Below, in pieces: positions 32,742-41,563 of a stretch of 64,000 bases of DNA (position 1 is its first letter; every line of letters begins with the position of its first letter). The position numbers and the translations under genes were made by a program. The stretch is from NCBI GenBank assembly GCA_035497735.1, contig DATJCX010000037.1:1-64000 (forward strand). Direction: 5' to 3'. The notes under the pieces were generated by a model. The model was not told where the DNA came from. It saw only the letters and a list, made by a program, of their open reading frames with translations, and ran no database searches. Source of the DNA: Brumimicrobium sp035497735 (lineage in GTDB: Bacteria > Bacteroidota > Bacteroidia > Flavobacteriales_D > Crocinitomicaceae).

Positions 32742-33902
32742 ATGGATAAATACATTATACAGCTTTTAAAACTACACTACAAAATCATTTTACCTGATTT
32801 TGGTGCTATCGTCATTGCTGATGAAGAAAGCGGAGAACTAATGTTCAATGAGTTTCTGAATTATGATGATAAAAAGTTAGCAGAACTTCTGGAACAAGAG
32901 TCAAATATGAATCTGCAAGAAGCACAAAACGCAGTCGCTAAATTTGTTAGAGAGTTAAAGTATCACCTAGATAAAGGGAATACTTATGCCATTTTTCAAT
33001 TAGGTGAATTTACAAAAGAAAAAGATGCATACATTTTTACGGGTAACATAAAGACGGGTGTAGTGAATAGAAAAGTAGAAGAAGGATTGGAAAGTCCGGT
33101 GGCTCCTACTCCATTACCTACAGCAAGTTTGCTAGAAGAAATGCTACAACATGGAACGGAGAAAGAAGTAGTGGAAGAGAATAGACCTCTAGTTGAAGAA
33201 AATGAAACGTCATCTCCTATTGTTCCACAAGAGGAATCTGCAAAAGAAATTCAACAAGAAGCAACTCCCATTGAAGAAGTGGAGGAAAGTCCAATTCTGG
33301 TAGCTGTTCACCCTAGAGCTATATCGCCTATCTTAGGAGAAATAAATCCTAACTCTGACAAAAACGATAAGAACCCTAAAAGAAAAGGAATTTACGGAAT
33401 TTTCGCTTTACTGACTGTTCTAGTAATCATTGCATTGTTAATTTTCACCAATAAAGATAGTTTATTCGGGAATGGGAACAATGTCGTAGAGAACGAAGAT
33501 GCAACAACTGAAATCGAAGCGGAAGCAGTGCATTCAGAAGGAATGAATGAGGACGTAACAGAAGAGGATGTTTTGGCAGAAGACAACGCAAAAGACGAAG
33601 ACTCTATGGAGGATAAGGTAGCTGAAAATGACGTAACTGAAAATAGTTCGTCGTCTAGCCCAGTTGCTAATTCTTCAGGCAATTACCACATTGTTTTCGG
33701 GGCTTTCTCCGAGCAATCAAATGCTGAAAAGGCTGTCAGTGAAATGAAAGAACAAGGATTTGGTGCTAAAGTATTAGGGCCATTTACGAGTAAACAATTA
33801 TATTATGCTGCTGCGCAAAGTTATTCAACTGAAGGAGAAGCACAAGCTGATCTTTCGAGAATATCAGCAGTTAAACCACATGCATGGATTTTTAAACATT
33901 AG
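32742..33902 (+). CDS. HU-CCDC81 and SPOR domain membrane protein
   Basis: A 386-residue protein. Residues 1-105 form an HU-like CCDC81-type domain (MDKYIIQLLKLHYKIILPDFGAI..., LDKGNTYAIFQLGEFTKEKDA). A Glu-rich linker follows, then a membrane helix (about 215-235, GIYGIFALLTVLVIIALLIF), an acidic low-complexity stretch, and a C-terminal SPOR domain (YHIVFGAFSEQSNAEKAVSEM). SPOR domains bind denuded septal peptidoglycan, so the protein probably spans the inner membrane with SPOR in the periplasm and the HU-like domain in the cytoplasm. It may localise at the division site. The next gene (GlsA-like) follows 15 bp downstream. Confidence 0.85.
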   Translation: MDKYIIQLLKLHYKIILPDFGAIVIADEESGELMFNEFLNYDDKKLAELLEQESNMNLQEAQNAVAKFVRELKYHLDKGNTYAIFQLGEFTKEKDAYIFTGNIKTGVVNRKVEEGLESPVAPTPLPTASLLEEMLQHGTEKEVVEENRPLVEENETSSPIVPQEESAKEIQQEATPIEEVEESPILVAVHPRAISPILGEINPNSDKNDKNPKRKGIYGIFALLTVLVIIALLIFTNKDSLFGNGNNVVENEDATTEIEAEAVHSEGMNEDVTEEDVLAEDNAKDEDSMEDKVAENDVTENSSSSSPVANSSGNYHIVFGAFSEQSNAEKAVSEMKEQGFGAKVLGPFTSKQLYYAAAQSYSTEGEAQADLSRISAVKPHAWIFKH

Positions 33903-33917
33903 ATAAATTTTTCTAAA

Positions 33918-34736
33918 ATGAAGGATAGTGAAAAAATCATAGATATTGAAAAAGTGATTCATGAAAAGAATCCCAAGCTCTTGAGAATGCTTCCTCGTTT
34001 CGTATTGAATTATCTAAAACGCATTCTACATGAAGATGATGTGAACGCATTTATTTTCAAGCATAAAAATGATAATCCCCTGGAGTTTAGTCAAGCGGTG
34101 ATGAAAAAATTCAACATCCAACTCGAACACGAAGGCTTGGAGAACATTCCAGCTGACGGTGGTGCTATCATCGCTATGAATCATCCTTGGGGCGGAATGG
34201 ATGCAATGGCCTTAATCGCTGTTGCTTATGATAAAAGACCCGACCTTAAATTTATCGTGAACGATATCTTGATGCATTTAGAGAATTTAAATTCCATTTT
34301 CGTGGGTGTAAATAAGTTTAGCAAAAACGGTAAAAACTCTTTGCAGTCTGTTGAGCAAACATTTGCAGGCGATGACTTATTGTGCATTTTCCCAGCTGGT
34401 TTAGTCAGTAGAAAAGTAAAAGGGGAAGTCGTGGATTTAACTTGGAAGAAAACCTTTGTTACCCGTTCCATTAAATACGATAAAATAATTATTCCAACCT
34501 ATATAGATGGGAGATTGAGCAATTTCTTCTACAGATTATCAAATATTAGAAAGAAGTTAGGAATAAAAGTAAATATTGAAATGCTTTTTTTGGTGAATGA
34601 ACTTTACAAACAGCACAATAAGAAAATTACAATAAAATTCGGTCGTCCTATTCAAGCAAGCACTTTAGATAATTCTAAGTCGCATGCAAAATGGGCGGAA
34701 GTCATTAAAGACCGTGTTTATCAATTAAAAGATTAA
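33918..34736 (+). CDS. PlsC-like acyltransferase, GlsA-like (O-acyltransferase)
   Basis: A 272-residue acyltransferase. NHPWGGMDAM (about residues 88-97) is the HxxxxxD-type motif of the OlsA/GlsA-like branch, and IFPAGLVSR is the second acyltransferase motif. In Bacteroides thetaiotaomicron GlsA adds a second acyl chain to a glycine N-acyl lipid. Here the next gene (one base apart) is a GlsB/OlsB-like N-acyltransferase, supporting that reading. An alternative is general phosphatidic-acid acylation. It acts at the inner membrane. Confidence 0.8.
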   Translation: MKDSEKIIDIEKVIHEKNPKLLRMLPRFVLNYLKRILHEDDVNAFIFKHKNDNPLEFSQAVMKKFNIQLEHEGLENIPADGGAIIAMNHPWGGMDAMALIAVAYDKRPDLKFIVNDILMHLENLNSIFVGVNKFSKNGKNSLQSVEQTFAGDDLLCIFPAGLVSRKVKGEVVDLTWKKTFVTRSIKYDKIIIPTYIDGRLSNFFYRLSNIRKKLGIKVNIEMLFLVNELYKQHNKKITIKFGRPIQASTLDNSKSHAKWAEVIKDRVYQLKD

Positions 34737-34737
34737 T

Positions 34738-35682
34738 ATGTCAACACAAGAAAAAATTATTGACCCAGTAGATAGAGAACTAATCAAAAAGGAGCTTACT
34801 TCTGATCGTTTTGGCAGAAAGACCCGAAAAGGTGGTAATGAAATTTATATTGTCAATCACCATAATTCTCCTAACATCATGCGTGAAATCGGACGTTTAC
34901 GCGAAGTTTCATTTAGAGAATCAGGCGGTGGAACAGGTTTATCAATTGATATAGATGAATATGATACTTGTGAAAACTGTTATGAACAAATCGTAGTTTG
35001 GTCTCCTGAAGATGAAGAGTTTGTTGGCGGAATGCGTTTTATACTTTGCAAGAATGTACTTAGCGACGACGACGAGGCATTCATTCCAATGAGTACTTCG
35101 CATTATTTTGATTTCACAAAAAAATTCAAAGATGAATACCTACCTTATACAATAGAATTAGGTAGAAGTTGGGTTCAACCAATGTTTCAACCTTCACATA
35201 ACCCAAGGAAAGGATTGTTTTCACTGGACAATATTTGGGATGGTTTAGGCTACTTAATCGTTGCTTATCCAGAGGTGAAATACTTCTTTGGAAAAGTAAC
35301 TATGTACCCAGGTTACCATACAGAATCTAGGGATTTCTTATTATATACACTTAACAAATACTTCCCAGACAATGAAGGTTTAGTTCACTCTAAGCATCCG
35401 CTAGAACAGAATTACGATGCGAAAAAGTTTGAAGAATTATTGGCTGGTTTAGATTTCGCAGACGGGTATAAAGTGCTCAATACCTTCGTTCGTCAAAACG
35501 GAGAAAATGTCCCACCACTAATGAACGTGTACATGCACATTTCACCTTCCATGAAGTCTTTTGGGACAGCAGTTAACCCAGATTTTGGAGGTGTAGAGGA
35601 AACAGGTATCATCGTGAAAATTGCTGATATTTTTGAAGCTAAAAAATCAAGACATATTGACTCAATGAACGAAATCGACTAA
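34738..35682 (+). CDS. GNAT-type N-acyltransferase, GlsB/OlsB-like
   Basis: A 314-residue protein of the acetyltransferase_5/OlsB family. The segments IGRLREVSFRESGGGTGL, FVGGMRFILCKN and IELGRSWVQPMFQP mark the acyl-ACP-binding GNAT fold. In Bacteroides GlsB N-acylates glycine with a 3-hydroxy fatty acid to begin glycine-lipid synthesis; OlsB does the same with ornithine. The amino-acid head group cannot be decided from sequence. One base separates it from the GlsA-like gene, so they are co-translated. Confidence 0.85.
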   Translation: MSTQEKIIDPVDRELIKKELTSDRFGRKTRKGGNEIYIVNHHNSPNIMREIGRLREVSFRESGGGTGLSIDIDEYDTCENCYEQIVVWSPEDEEFVGGMRFILCKNVLSDDDEAFIPMSTSHYFDFTKKFKDEYLPYTIELGRSWVQPMFQPSHNPRKGLFSLDNIWDGLGYLIVAYPEVKYFFGKVTMYPGYHTESRDFLLYTLNKYFPDNEGLVHSKHPLEQNYDAKKFEELLAGLDFADGYKVLNTFVRQNGENVPPLMNVYMHISPSMKSFGTAVNPDFGGVEETGIIVKIADIFEAKKSRHIDSMNEID

Positions 35683-36036
35683 AAATAAGCAGTTGGTAAT
35701 CAAGCCGTTATCCTAAGAAGTAAAATATGCGACCCCGCTGGGGTCGTGGTGGCAACTACGACAGGGGTATATAAACATATAATCCCTCTGGGATTACAGG
35801 TAAAAAAACTTTAAAGAGTACCTTCTGACTTCAGAGAGGTTATATACTTTTAAGACTCAAATATATTGCCAACCACTGAACTCAGAGAGGTCACACACTT
35901 TTAAGACGCAAACATATTGCTAACTACTGACCTCGGAGAGGTCACACATTTGTAAGACGCAAATATATTGCTAACTACTGACCTCAGAGAGGTCACATAT
36001 CAACTAACCCAAACCTGTTTTAACTTAAGACAGCTC
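35683..36036. repeat. Array of six 7-3-7 hairpins at about 50-bp period (REP-like)
   Basis: Hairpins start at 35730 (CGACCCC-GCT-GGGGTCG), 35780 (TAATCCC-TCT-GGGATTA), 35826 (TGACTTC-AGA-GAGGTTA), 35877 (TGAACTC-AGA-GAGGTCA), 35928 (TGACCTC-GGA-GAGGTCA) and 35979 (TGACCTC-AGA-GAGGTCA). Arms are seven bases and loops three. Different arms remain complementary or wobble-paired, apart from one A/G mismatch in the fourth. The last four units are near-identical 51-bp tandem repeats with the spacer CACACTTTTAAGACGCAAACATATTGCTAACTAC-like. The array lies between converging genes and codes for nothing. Confidence 0.85.
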
Positions 36037-37326
36037 TCAATCCGCATAGAATCTAACTAACCTATCAATAGCATTTTGGCAAACCTTACAAAAAACCTCC
36101 GCCTGATTCGTCTTCATTCTACAATCCAGTTCACTAACATAAATCCCAACCCCTGGGAGAACTTGATAAACGCCAATTGGATTTTTCTTAGCCTGTGATC
36201 TTTCGGTTGGAATAGCTGTTTTTTTATTCAAAAGTTGTTTCCATTTACTATCAAAATCAACCAAAGTTGTGATATTCTTTTCCCACGGTTCTGTCTCCAA
36301 GGAAATAAACTCATTTAATGCACCACCTTCATAAAAATATTCATCAGCTAATCCAGCAAAACTGTGTCCAAACTCATGCACCACAACCGGTTTAAACTGT
36401 TTATTTCCTGTTGTTGTAAGTGTATAAGAATTATAAATTCCACCTCCTCCATAAACATCTGTATTAGCAAGCACAATAATGTGTTCATAAGGAATACCTG
36501 CTAGAATATCATGCATTTTCTTAATCCTAGACGTTGTCAGATAACGCGTCGAGTAGAATGTATCAAAATGCGAATTTATCGCCGTACTTTTCCATTCCCC
36601 ATTATGCGGGACACTCACCCCTGAATCTTTTGAAAAACTTTTAACAGCTATAAAATTAAAATGATCTTTAAATTTCCCAAAAGGTTCATGTTTAAAAATT
36701 TCTACGACTGCAATTTCAGCTGCTTTCATGAATTTATCCATTTCATGTTCTTGAAAGCCTTCAGCCAATAAAGCTACATTGATTGCGTTCAGGCCCTTCT
36801 TTGCTTTATGAATGTAAACATACTCTGACTCTATTTGAACACCTTTTTGGTGGATGAGAATGTCTAGTGGGTCAACTATATGTGAGAGTGTTACTTTTTC
36901 ATTACCGTACTTGTCAAATAAGACAATTTCAATTTTAACTTTCTGCTTTGGAAAAGGAACAAGAAAAACATTTTCAAAACTTTTCGTGGCGGTGGATGCT
37001 TCTTCGGTTGAAAGCCATTCTTGAAATAAAGAACTAAAGCTATGCAAATAAATCAAAGCGTTGGATGCGAATTCCACAACTCGAATTTGTCCATTTCCTT
37101 TCAAAGGTAATTCATTCAAGCGATTTGTTCTTCCTGCCCATTCTGGATAAGATGCTAATTCATCTAAAAAAATAAATTGATTTTCTTTATTTCCACCAAA
37201 TATATAATCTAAACGTAAAGTCTTATTTTCGAAATATTGATCGAATTCTTGCGCAGTGCCGGTTTTGCTCAAACTGAAAGACGCCACAACAAGTAAGACC
37301 TTAACTATAACTTTTATATCTCCCAT
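36037..37326 (-). CDS. M64 (IgA peptidase-like) metallopeptidase, exported
   Basis: A 429-residue protein with an N-terminal signal segment (VIVKVLLVVASFSLSKTGTAQ). Residues about 25-150 are the M64 N-terminal beta domain. Residues about 175-420 are the M64 catalytic domain with HEFGHSFAGLADEYF (zinc ligands from HExxH around residue 315, plus a downstream Asp/Glu). The family cleaves extracellular proteins, including IgA in a clostridial member. No T9SS sorting domain is present, so it is periplasmic or retained. A promoter box TACATTTG lies at 37356-37363. The 3' flank is the hairpin array. Confidence 0.87.
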   Translation of the reverse strand: MGDIKVIVKVLLVVASFSLSKTGTAQEFDQYFENKTLRLDYIFGGNKENQFIFLDELASYPEWAGRTNRLNELPLKGNGQIRVVEFASNALIYLHSFSSLFQEWLSTEEASTATKSFENVFLVPFPKQKVKIEIVLFDKYGNEKVTLSHIVDPLDILIHQKGVQIESEYVYIHKAKKGLNAINVALLAEGFQEHEMDKFMKAAEIAVVEIFKHEPFGKFKDHFNFIAVKSFSKDSGVSVPHNGEWKSTAINSHFDTFYSTRYLTTSRIKKMHDILAGIPYEHIIVLANTDVYGGGGIYNSYTLTTTGNKQFKPVVVHEFGHSFAGLADEYFYEGGALNEFISLETEPWEKNITTLVDFDSKWKQLLNKKTAIPTERSQAKKNPIGVYQVLPGVGIYVSELDCRMKTNQAEVFCKVCQNAIDRLVRFYAD

Positions 37327-37355
37327 AACTCAGAACTCTGATATGTTTTTTTTCT

Positions 37356-37363
37356 CAAATGTA
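37356..37363 (-). promoter_or_regulatory. -7 box TACATTTG of the M64 peptidase gene
   Basis: On the minus strand TACATTTG matches TAnnTTTG, 29 bases before the ATG at 37326. A -33 TTG was not found at proper spacing. Confidence 0.45.
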
Positions 37364-37521
37364 AGATTTAATGCTGTAAAATGATGTGTTTTTTTCTAGT
37401 ATAAGGAGAAAACGACACCTTTATCTAATCCCTACCTTCATTCATACCGCCTTTTGTAGTCGTCTTAGAAGCCATTGAAAAACCTTTATAGAGAATTTTG
37501 GATAAAACGTTTGAATTATGC

Positions 37522-37554
37522 AAAAAAAAAGTCGCCCCATTCGAGACGACTTTA
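37522..37554 (-). terminator. Terminator after the M43 protease gene
   Basis: On the minus strand AAGTCGTCTC and GGGGCGACTT (with wobble pairs) flank GAAT and are followed by a run of nine Ts. Confidence 0.85.
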
Positions 37555-37572
37555 CTATTCCTAAAAACTTTT

Positions 37573-40500
37573 TTATTGAACAATAATTTTAGCAACTTTC
37601 ATAAAAGTTCCAGCTTTCACTTGAATTTGGTATGTTCCCGCTGCTAAATTCGATAAATCAAGCTCCAACTTGTTCTCTCCACCAACAGTAACTTGACGGA
37701 CTACTCTACCAATATTATCAGTTATTACAACCATATCAATTGATGCAGAGCTAGAAATTGTTGTAACTCCTTGCGTTGGGTTTGGATAAACTTCGAATAA
37801 ATCATCTAATTCATTTAAGCTTAAACCAACTGTAGAAACGTATTTACTTGCTTGTGAAGTACAACCGAAATTGTTCGTTACTACAACAGTATAATTCCCA
37901 TTCACCAATGCAGTATAGCTATCCCCTGTTCCTACGGCATTTCCTCCTAGGTACCAAGTTGCAGTTTGACCACTCAACAAATCAATGTATAAGGTTACTC
38001 CATCTTCATTAATTATTGGCGTAGCCGGTGCATCATTTACAAGAATAGAAACCGATGATTCATCAGAACCACAACTATTAGTACCTGTAACTGTATAAAC
38101 AATAGACTCGGTTGGAGAAGCAGCAACTGATGCTCCTATGTTATTATTCAGGTATGTACTTGGTGTCCAAGAGTAATTACTTGCTCCTGTCGCACTCAAT
38201 AATACTTGGTCGCCTGGACAAATAACTGTAGCGGATGCTGTTGCATTTACTACTGGCGCATTATCCACTACAATTGTAACAGATGAAGTATTTGAACAAT
38301 TTCCATTCGAACCAGTAACGGTGTAGGTCGTTGTAGTTGTCGGACTAACTTCATGAGAGGAAGCATTTCCTAAACCATTACTCCATGAATATGTAGTCCC
38401 ACCTGTCGCTTGTAAAATTGTACTTTGTCCTTCACAGATTTTTGTTTGCGATGCTGTTGCTGTAACATTCACAGGAGGAGTTACAGTAACTGTCACAGAA
38501 GAAGTATTTGAACATCCGTTTAAAGTTCCTGTTACTTGATAAGTCATCGTACCGCTAGGGGAAACCACTTTACTATTTCCAGCACCTAGACCATTACTCC
38601 AAGTGTAGCTTGCTGCACCACTTGCTGAGATAGTTGAACTTTCTCCTTGACAAATAGTTGCTGGTGAAGCAGTTCCCGAAACCGTTGGGATTGCATTTAC
38701 TGTCACAGCATTACTAAATGTTTCGCTTGTAGTTCCATAAGCGTTTGTCGCCGATAATGTTACGTTATAGTTTCCTGGTGTATTGTAGGTGACAGTTGGA
38801 TTCTGCGCTGTAGAAGTTGCTGGTGTACCACCTGGGAACGACCAATTCCATGAAGTAGGATTGTTTGTTGACGCATCTGTATATGTTACAGTAGAACCAA
38901 CACAAACTTGGTCCGTACTCGCGCTCATCGCAGGTGTTGGAGGAATATTACTCGCAACTCCACTAATATTCACATTATCAATATACACCATTTGTCCGTA
39001 TCCTGATATTCCTCTAAATTTAACCGAAACTGCTGGAGAACCAAGGTATGCATTTAAATCAATACTTTCATTTCTCCACTGAGTCGGATTCGTATAAGCT
39101 GAAGCACTAGCAGGCTGTGTTTGTAAAGTTGTTCCTTCTTTAGAATAAACCACTTCATACGGCATCCCGCATCCGGAAGAAACTAAAACCTCTAATTTAT
39201 CATAGTAATTAGCACTATAAGGTTTATAAGCCACATCAAAGGTAAGTGAAGCCGTACTGAATCCGTCTAAGGAAAAAACAGGTGTATTCAGGTCGTCAAT
39301 ATCTCCTGTTGTATTCGCATTTGGGTCAAAGTTTAACCTTGCAGAATTTCCAGTAGAAGGCGCTGTTCCCACTGTTGCACGCGACCATGTTGTTGAATGT
39401 CCACCATTATCAACAGACCAACCTGCTGGTGGGAATGTTGTGCCAACAAAACCTTCTTCGATGGGTAAACTAACTGGTGTAGGTGATCCTATTACGTTGA
39501 TATAATCAGATTGAGAAATCGTCGTTGGTGTACCGCCTTGAACAAATGTCACAGAAACATCATATTGTCCCGTAGTATTATAAGTTACAGTTGGATTAGC
39601 TGCTGTTGAGGTACTTGGCGTTCCTCCAGGGAAAGACCAAGAGTAAGAACTAATAGTTCCCTCAACACCAATAATTTCAAATGAAGTCGATGTTCCAGCA
39701 CATAAAGAGAATGGATCAGCCAAAATTGACAATGAACAGTTAGACGCTCCCGGAAGAACTCCTGTTTGTTGCAAGTTATTAGTTGACCATACATTATTAC
39801 GTCCACCTGTTGTACTTGTTAGTGCTGTTCTCATTCTCGAAACTTGTCCTGCTGTAAACATTTTTGAACAGTAAGAATAGTCCATGTAATTTTCTACGTT
39901 ATCTAAATTTCCATCACAGCTAACCTTCGTTAAAGTACAAACTCCATTAGAACCATTCGTTTGAGGCGTATCTGCAACATTATCAGTTCCGCAAGTTCCG
40001 ATTTGACCATTTCCCCAAGTATGAGATAAATTTAGCCAGTGACCAACCTCGTGTGTTAATGCTCTACTACTATATACAGCAGATGTACCGATTGAACCAG
40101 TATAATTATGTAGCATAAAAACACTATTGTAATACATATTAGTTGCATTCGCTTGAGAACCACCGTTTGGCAAGAAAGTATATCCTGCAGCGCCTTGTAT
40201 TAAATTTTTAGCGACAATTACGTTCAAGTATTTATTATGTGGCCAAACACCTTGGTAAACATCATTACCGGTAATAATTGCATTAATTTGCGCTTGTCCT
40301 CCACTTTCTGAAGTGTTTGAGGTATGTGTTGACTGAGTTCTCGTCACTCCATTGAAACAAGTTCCGTCTGGTGCAACTGTAGCATATTCAAATTGAATTT
40401 CCGCATCAGCAGCAATTGGGAAGAATTGTGAAACCACATTGTTCACATCCGCATTTTGCTTTCTAAAGTCACGATTTAAGATAAATAAAGCGTCATCAAT

Positions 40501-40797
40501 CTGGGCTTGAGAAATATTTTCCGTCCCATTATTATGTATAATGTGAAAAACAATAGGAATTGTATAAAGTGTCCCTTTCTGAGAAATGCCTGTTTGTGTT
40601 TCTTGTTCAAGTGCTTGTCTATCTAAAACATATTGATTATAGCGCTCTGGATGATTCTCCTGCATGTAATCTAACGCTTCGTGTTGACCACAAAACTGGT
40701 TGGTTTCTAAATTGATTTGAGAATGATTACCAGTGAGTTGCCCAAACAACAATGTAGGCAACAGTAATCCTAGGATTAAAAGGAGTCTTGATTTCAT
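37573..40797 (-). CDS. T9SS-secreted M43 (pappalysin-like) metalloprotease with PKD and Ig-like repeats
   Basis: A 1074-residue secreted protease. The signal peptide (LLLILGLLLPTLLFG) precedes an M43 domain at about 70-345 with HEVGHWLNLSH (three zinc His, near residue 245) and a following Met-turn region (NYMDYSYC). A PKD domain (about 360-435), a choice-of-anchor J/MAM-like domain (about 445-610), a second PKD (about 625-695) and three or more Cys-containing Ig-like repeats (YSWSNGLG...) follow. The end (LFEVYPNPTQGVTTIS... AKIIVQ) is a T9SS type A domain. It degrades extracellular protein, like the cytophagalysins. Confidence 0.92.
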   Translation of the reverse strand: MKSRLLLILGLLLPTLLFGQLTGNHSQINLETNQFCGQHEALDYMQENHPERYNQYVLDRQALEQETQTGISQKGTLYTIPIVFHIIHNNGTENISQAQIDDALFILNRDFRKQNADVNNVVSQFFPIAADAEIQFEYATVAPDGTCFNGVTRTQSTHTSNTSESGGQAQINAIITGNDVYQGVWPHNKYLNVIVAKNLIQGAAGYTFLPNGGSQANATNMYYNSVFMLHNYTGSIGTSAVYSSRALTHEVGHWLNLSHTWGNGQIGTCGTDNVADTPQTNGSNGVCTLTKVSCDGNLDNVENYMDYSYCSKMFTAGQVSRMRTALTSTTGGRNNVWSTNNLQQTGVLPGASNCSLSILADPFSLCAGTSTSFEIIGVEGTISSYSWSFPGGTPSTSTAANPTVTYNTTGQYDVSVTFVQGGTPTTISQSDYINVIGSPTPVSLPIEEGFVGTTFPPAGWSVDNGGHSTTWSRATVGTAPSTGNSARLNFDPNANTTGDIDDLNTPVFSLDGFSTASLTFDVAYKPYSANYYDKLEVLVSSGCGMPYEVVYSKEGTTLQTQPASASAYTNPTQWRNESIDLNAYLGSPAVSVKFRGISGYGQMVYIDNVNISGVASNIPPTPAMSASTDQVCVGSTVTYTDASTNNPTSWNWSFPGGTPATSTAQNPTVTYNTPGNYNVTLSATNAYGTTSETFSNAVTVNAIPTVSGTASPATICQGESSTISASGAASYTWSNGLGAGNSKVVSPSGTMTYQVTGTLNGCSNTSSVTVTVTPPVNVTATASQTKICEGQSTILQATGGTTYSWSNGLGNASSHEVSPTTTTTYTVTGSNGNCSNTSSVTIVVDNAPVVNATASATVICPGDQVLLSATGASNYSWTPSTYLNNNIGASVAASPTESIVYTVTGTNSCGSDESSVSILVNDAPATPIINEDGVTLYIDLLSGQTATWYLGGNAVGTGDSYTALVNGNYTVVVTNNFGCTSQASKYVSTVGLSLNELDDLFEVYPNPTQGVTTISSSASIDMVVITDNIGRVVRQVTVGGENKLELDLSNLAAGTYQIQVKAGTFMKVAKIIVQ

Positions 40798-40919
40798 AAT
40801 TTTGAATAATGGTTTATATTTTAACGCAATTTATAAACTTTATCTCTGAAAATCAATAAAAAACCAAAAAAAGTTAATTTCTATAATTTTCAGCTAGGGG
40901 TCAAATAAAGATATTAGTT

Positions 40920-40927
40920 TATATTTG
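40920..40927 (+). promoter_or_regulatory. -7 box TATATTTG of the acyltransferase gene
   Basis: TATATTTG matches TAnnTTTG and ends 17 bases before the ATG at 40945. No TTG at the -33 position. Confidence 0.45.
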
Positions 40928-40944
40928 CAAAAGGTTTCAAACAA

Positions 40945-41535
40945 ATGATTCCTTATAATTTTAAACGGATGAAGAAAATTATCGGTAGTTTTTTCCTAAA
41001 AATAATAGGTTGGAAAGTTCATTTAGAAGGTGATTTGGAGAATCTAGACAGATGTATTTTAGTTACAGCACCTCATACGTCAAATTGGGACTTTTTTGTT
41101 GGTGTAATGACATACTGGAAATTAAAGAAAAAACTAAAAGTAATTATTAAAGACACGCACACAAAAGCATTTTACGGAAGTCTTGTAAAAGGAGTTGGAG
41201 CAATTGGAATTGATAGATCTCAAAAAAATAATTTGATAGAATTTGTTGCCGATGAGTTTAAAAAAGATAGTTTTAGTTTGGTAATTACACCTGAAGGATC
41301 TAGAGCATACGCAAAAAAATGGAGATTAGGTTTTTATCACATGGCCTTAGCTGCAAAAGTTCCCATTGTTTTTGCTGCAGGAGATTATAAACATAAAATG
41401 GTTAGAATTGGCTACAAAATTTCTTATGAAGACCTTATATCACGTCCATTGGAAAGTGTTCTAGATGAAATAGAGAATTACTTTAAGGAAATAAATCCAA
41501 AATATCCAGATCAATACAATCCGAAAATCTACTAA
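40945..41535 (+). CDS. 1-acyl-sn-glycerol-3-phosphate acyltransferase family protein
   Basis: A 196-residue lysophospholipid acyltransferase. The catalytic HTSNWD (HxxxxD) falls at about residues 51-56 in VTAPHTSNWDFFVG, and VITPEGSRAY is the phosphate-binding motif. It acylates a lysophospholipid at the inner membrane. It starts at ATG 40945, or at 40969 which is in frame. It precedes pssA by 28 bp; both act in phospholipid synthesis, so an operon is likely. Confidence 0.87.
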   Translation: MIPYNFKRMKKIIGSFFLKIIGWKVHLEGDLENLDRCILVTAPHTSNWDFFVGVMTYWKLKKKLKVIIKDTHTKAFYGSLVKGVGAIGIDRSQKNNLIEFVADEFKKDSFSLVITPEGSRAYAKKWRLGFYHMALAAKVPIVFAAGDYKHKMVRIGYKISYEDLISRPLESVLDEIENYFKEINPKYPDQYNPKIY

Positions 41536-41563
41536 GGAATAACTTAACCAATAATATAAGAAC

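Noticed and set aside
35825..36000. CRISPR array
   Set aside because: The 51-bp units repeat almost in full; there are no unique spacers and no cas genes, and hairpins are within each unit.
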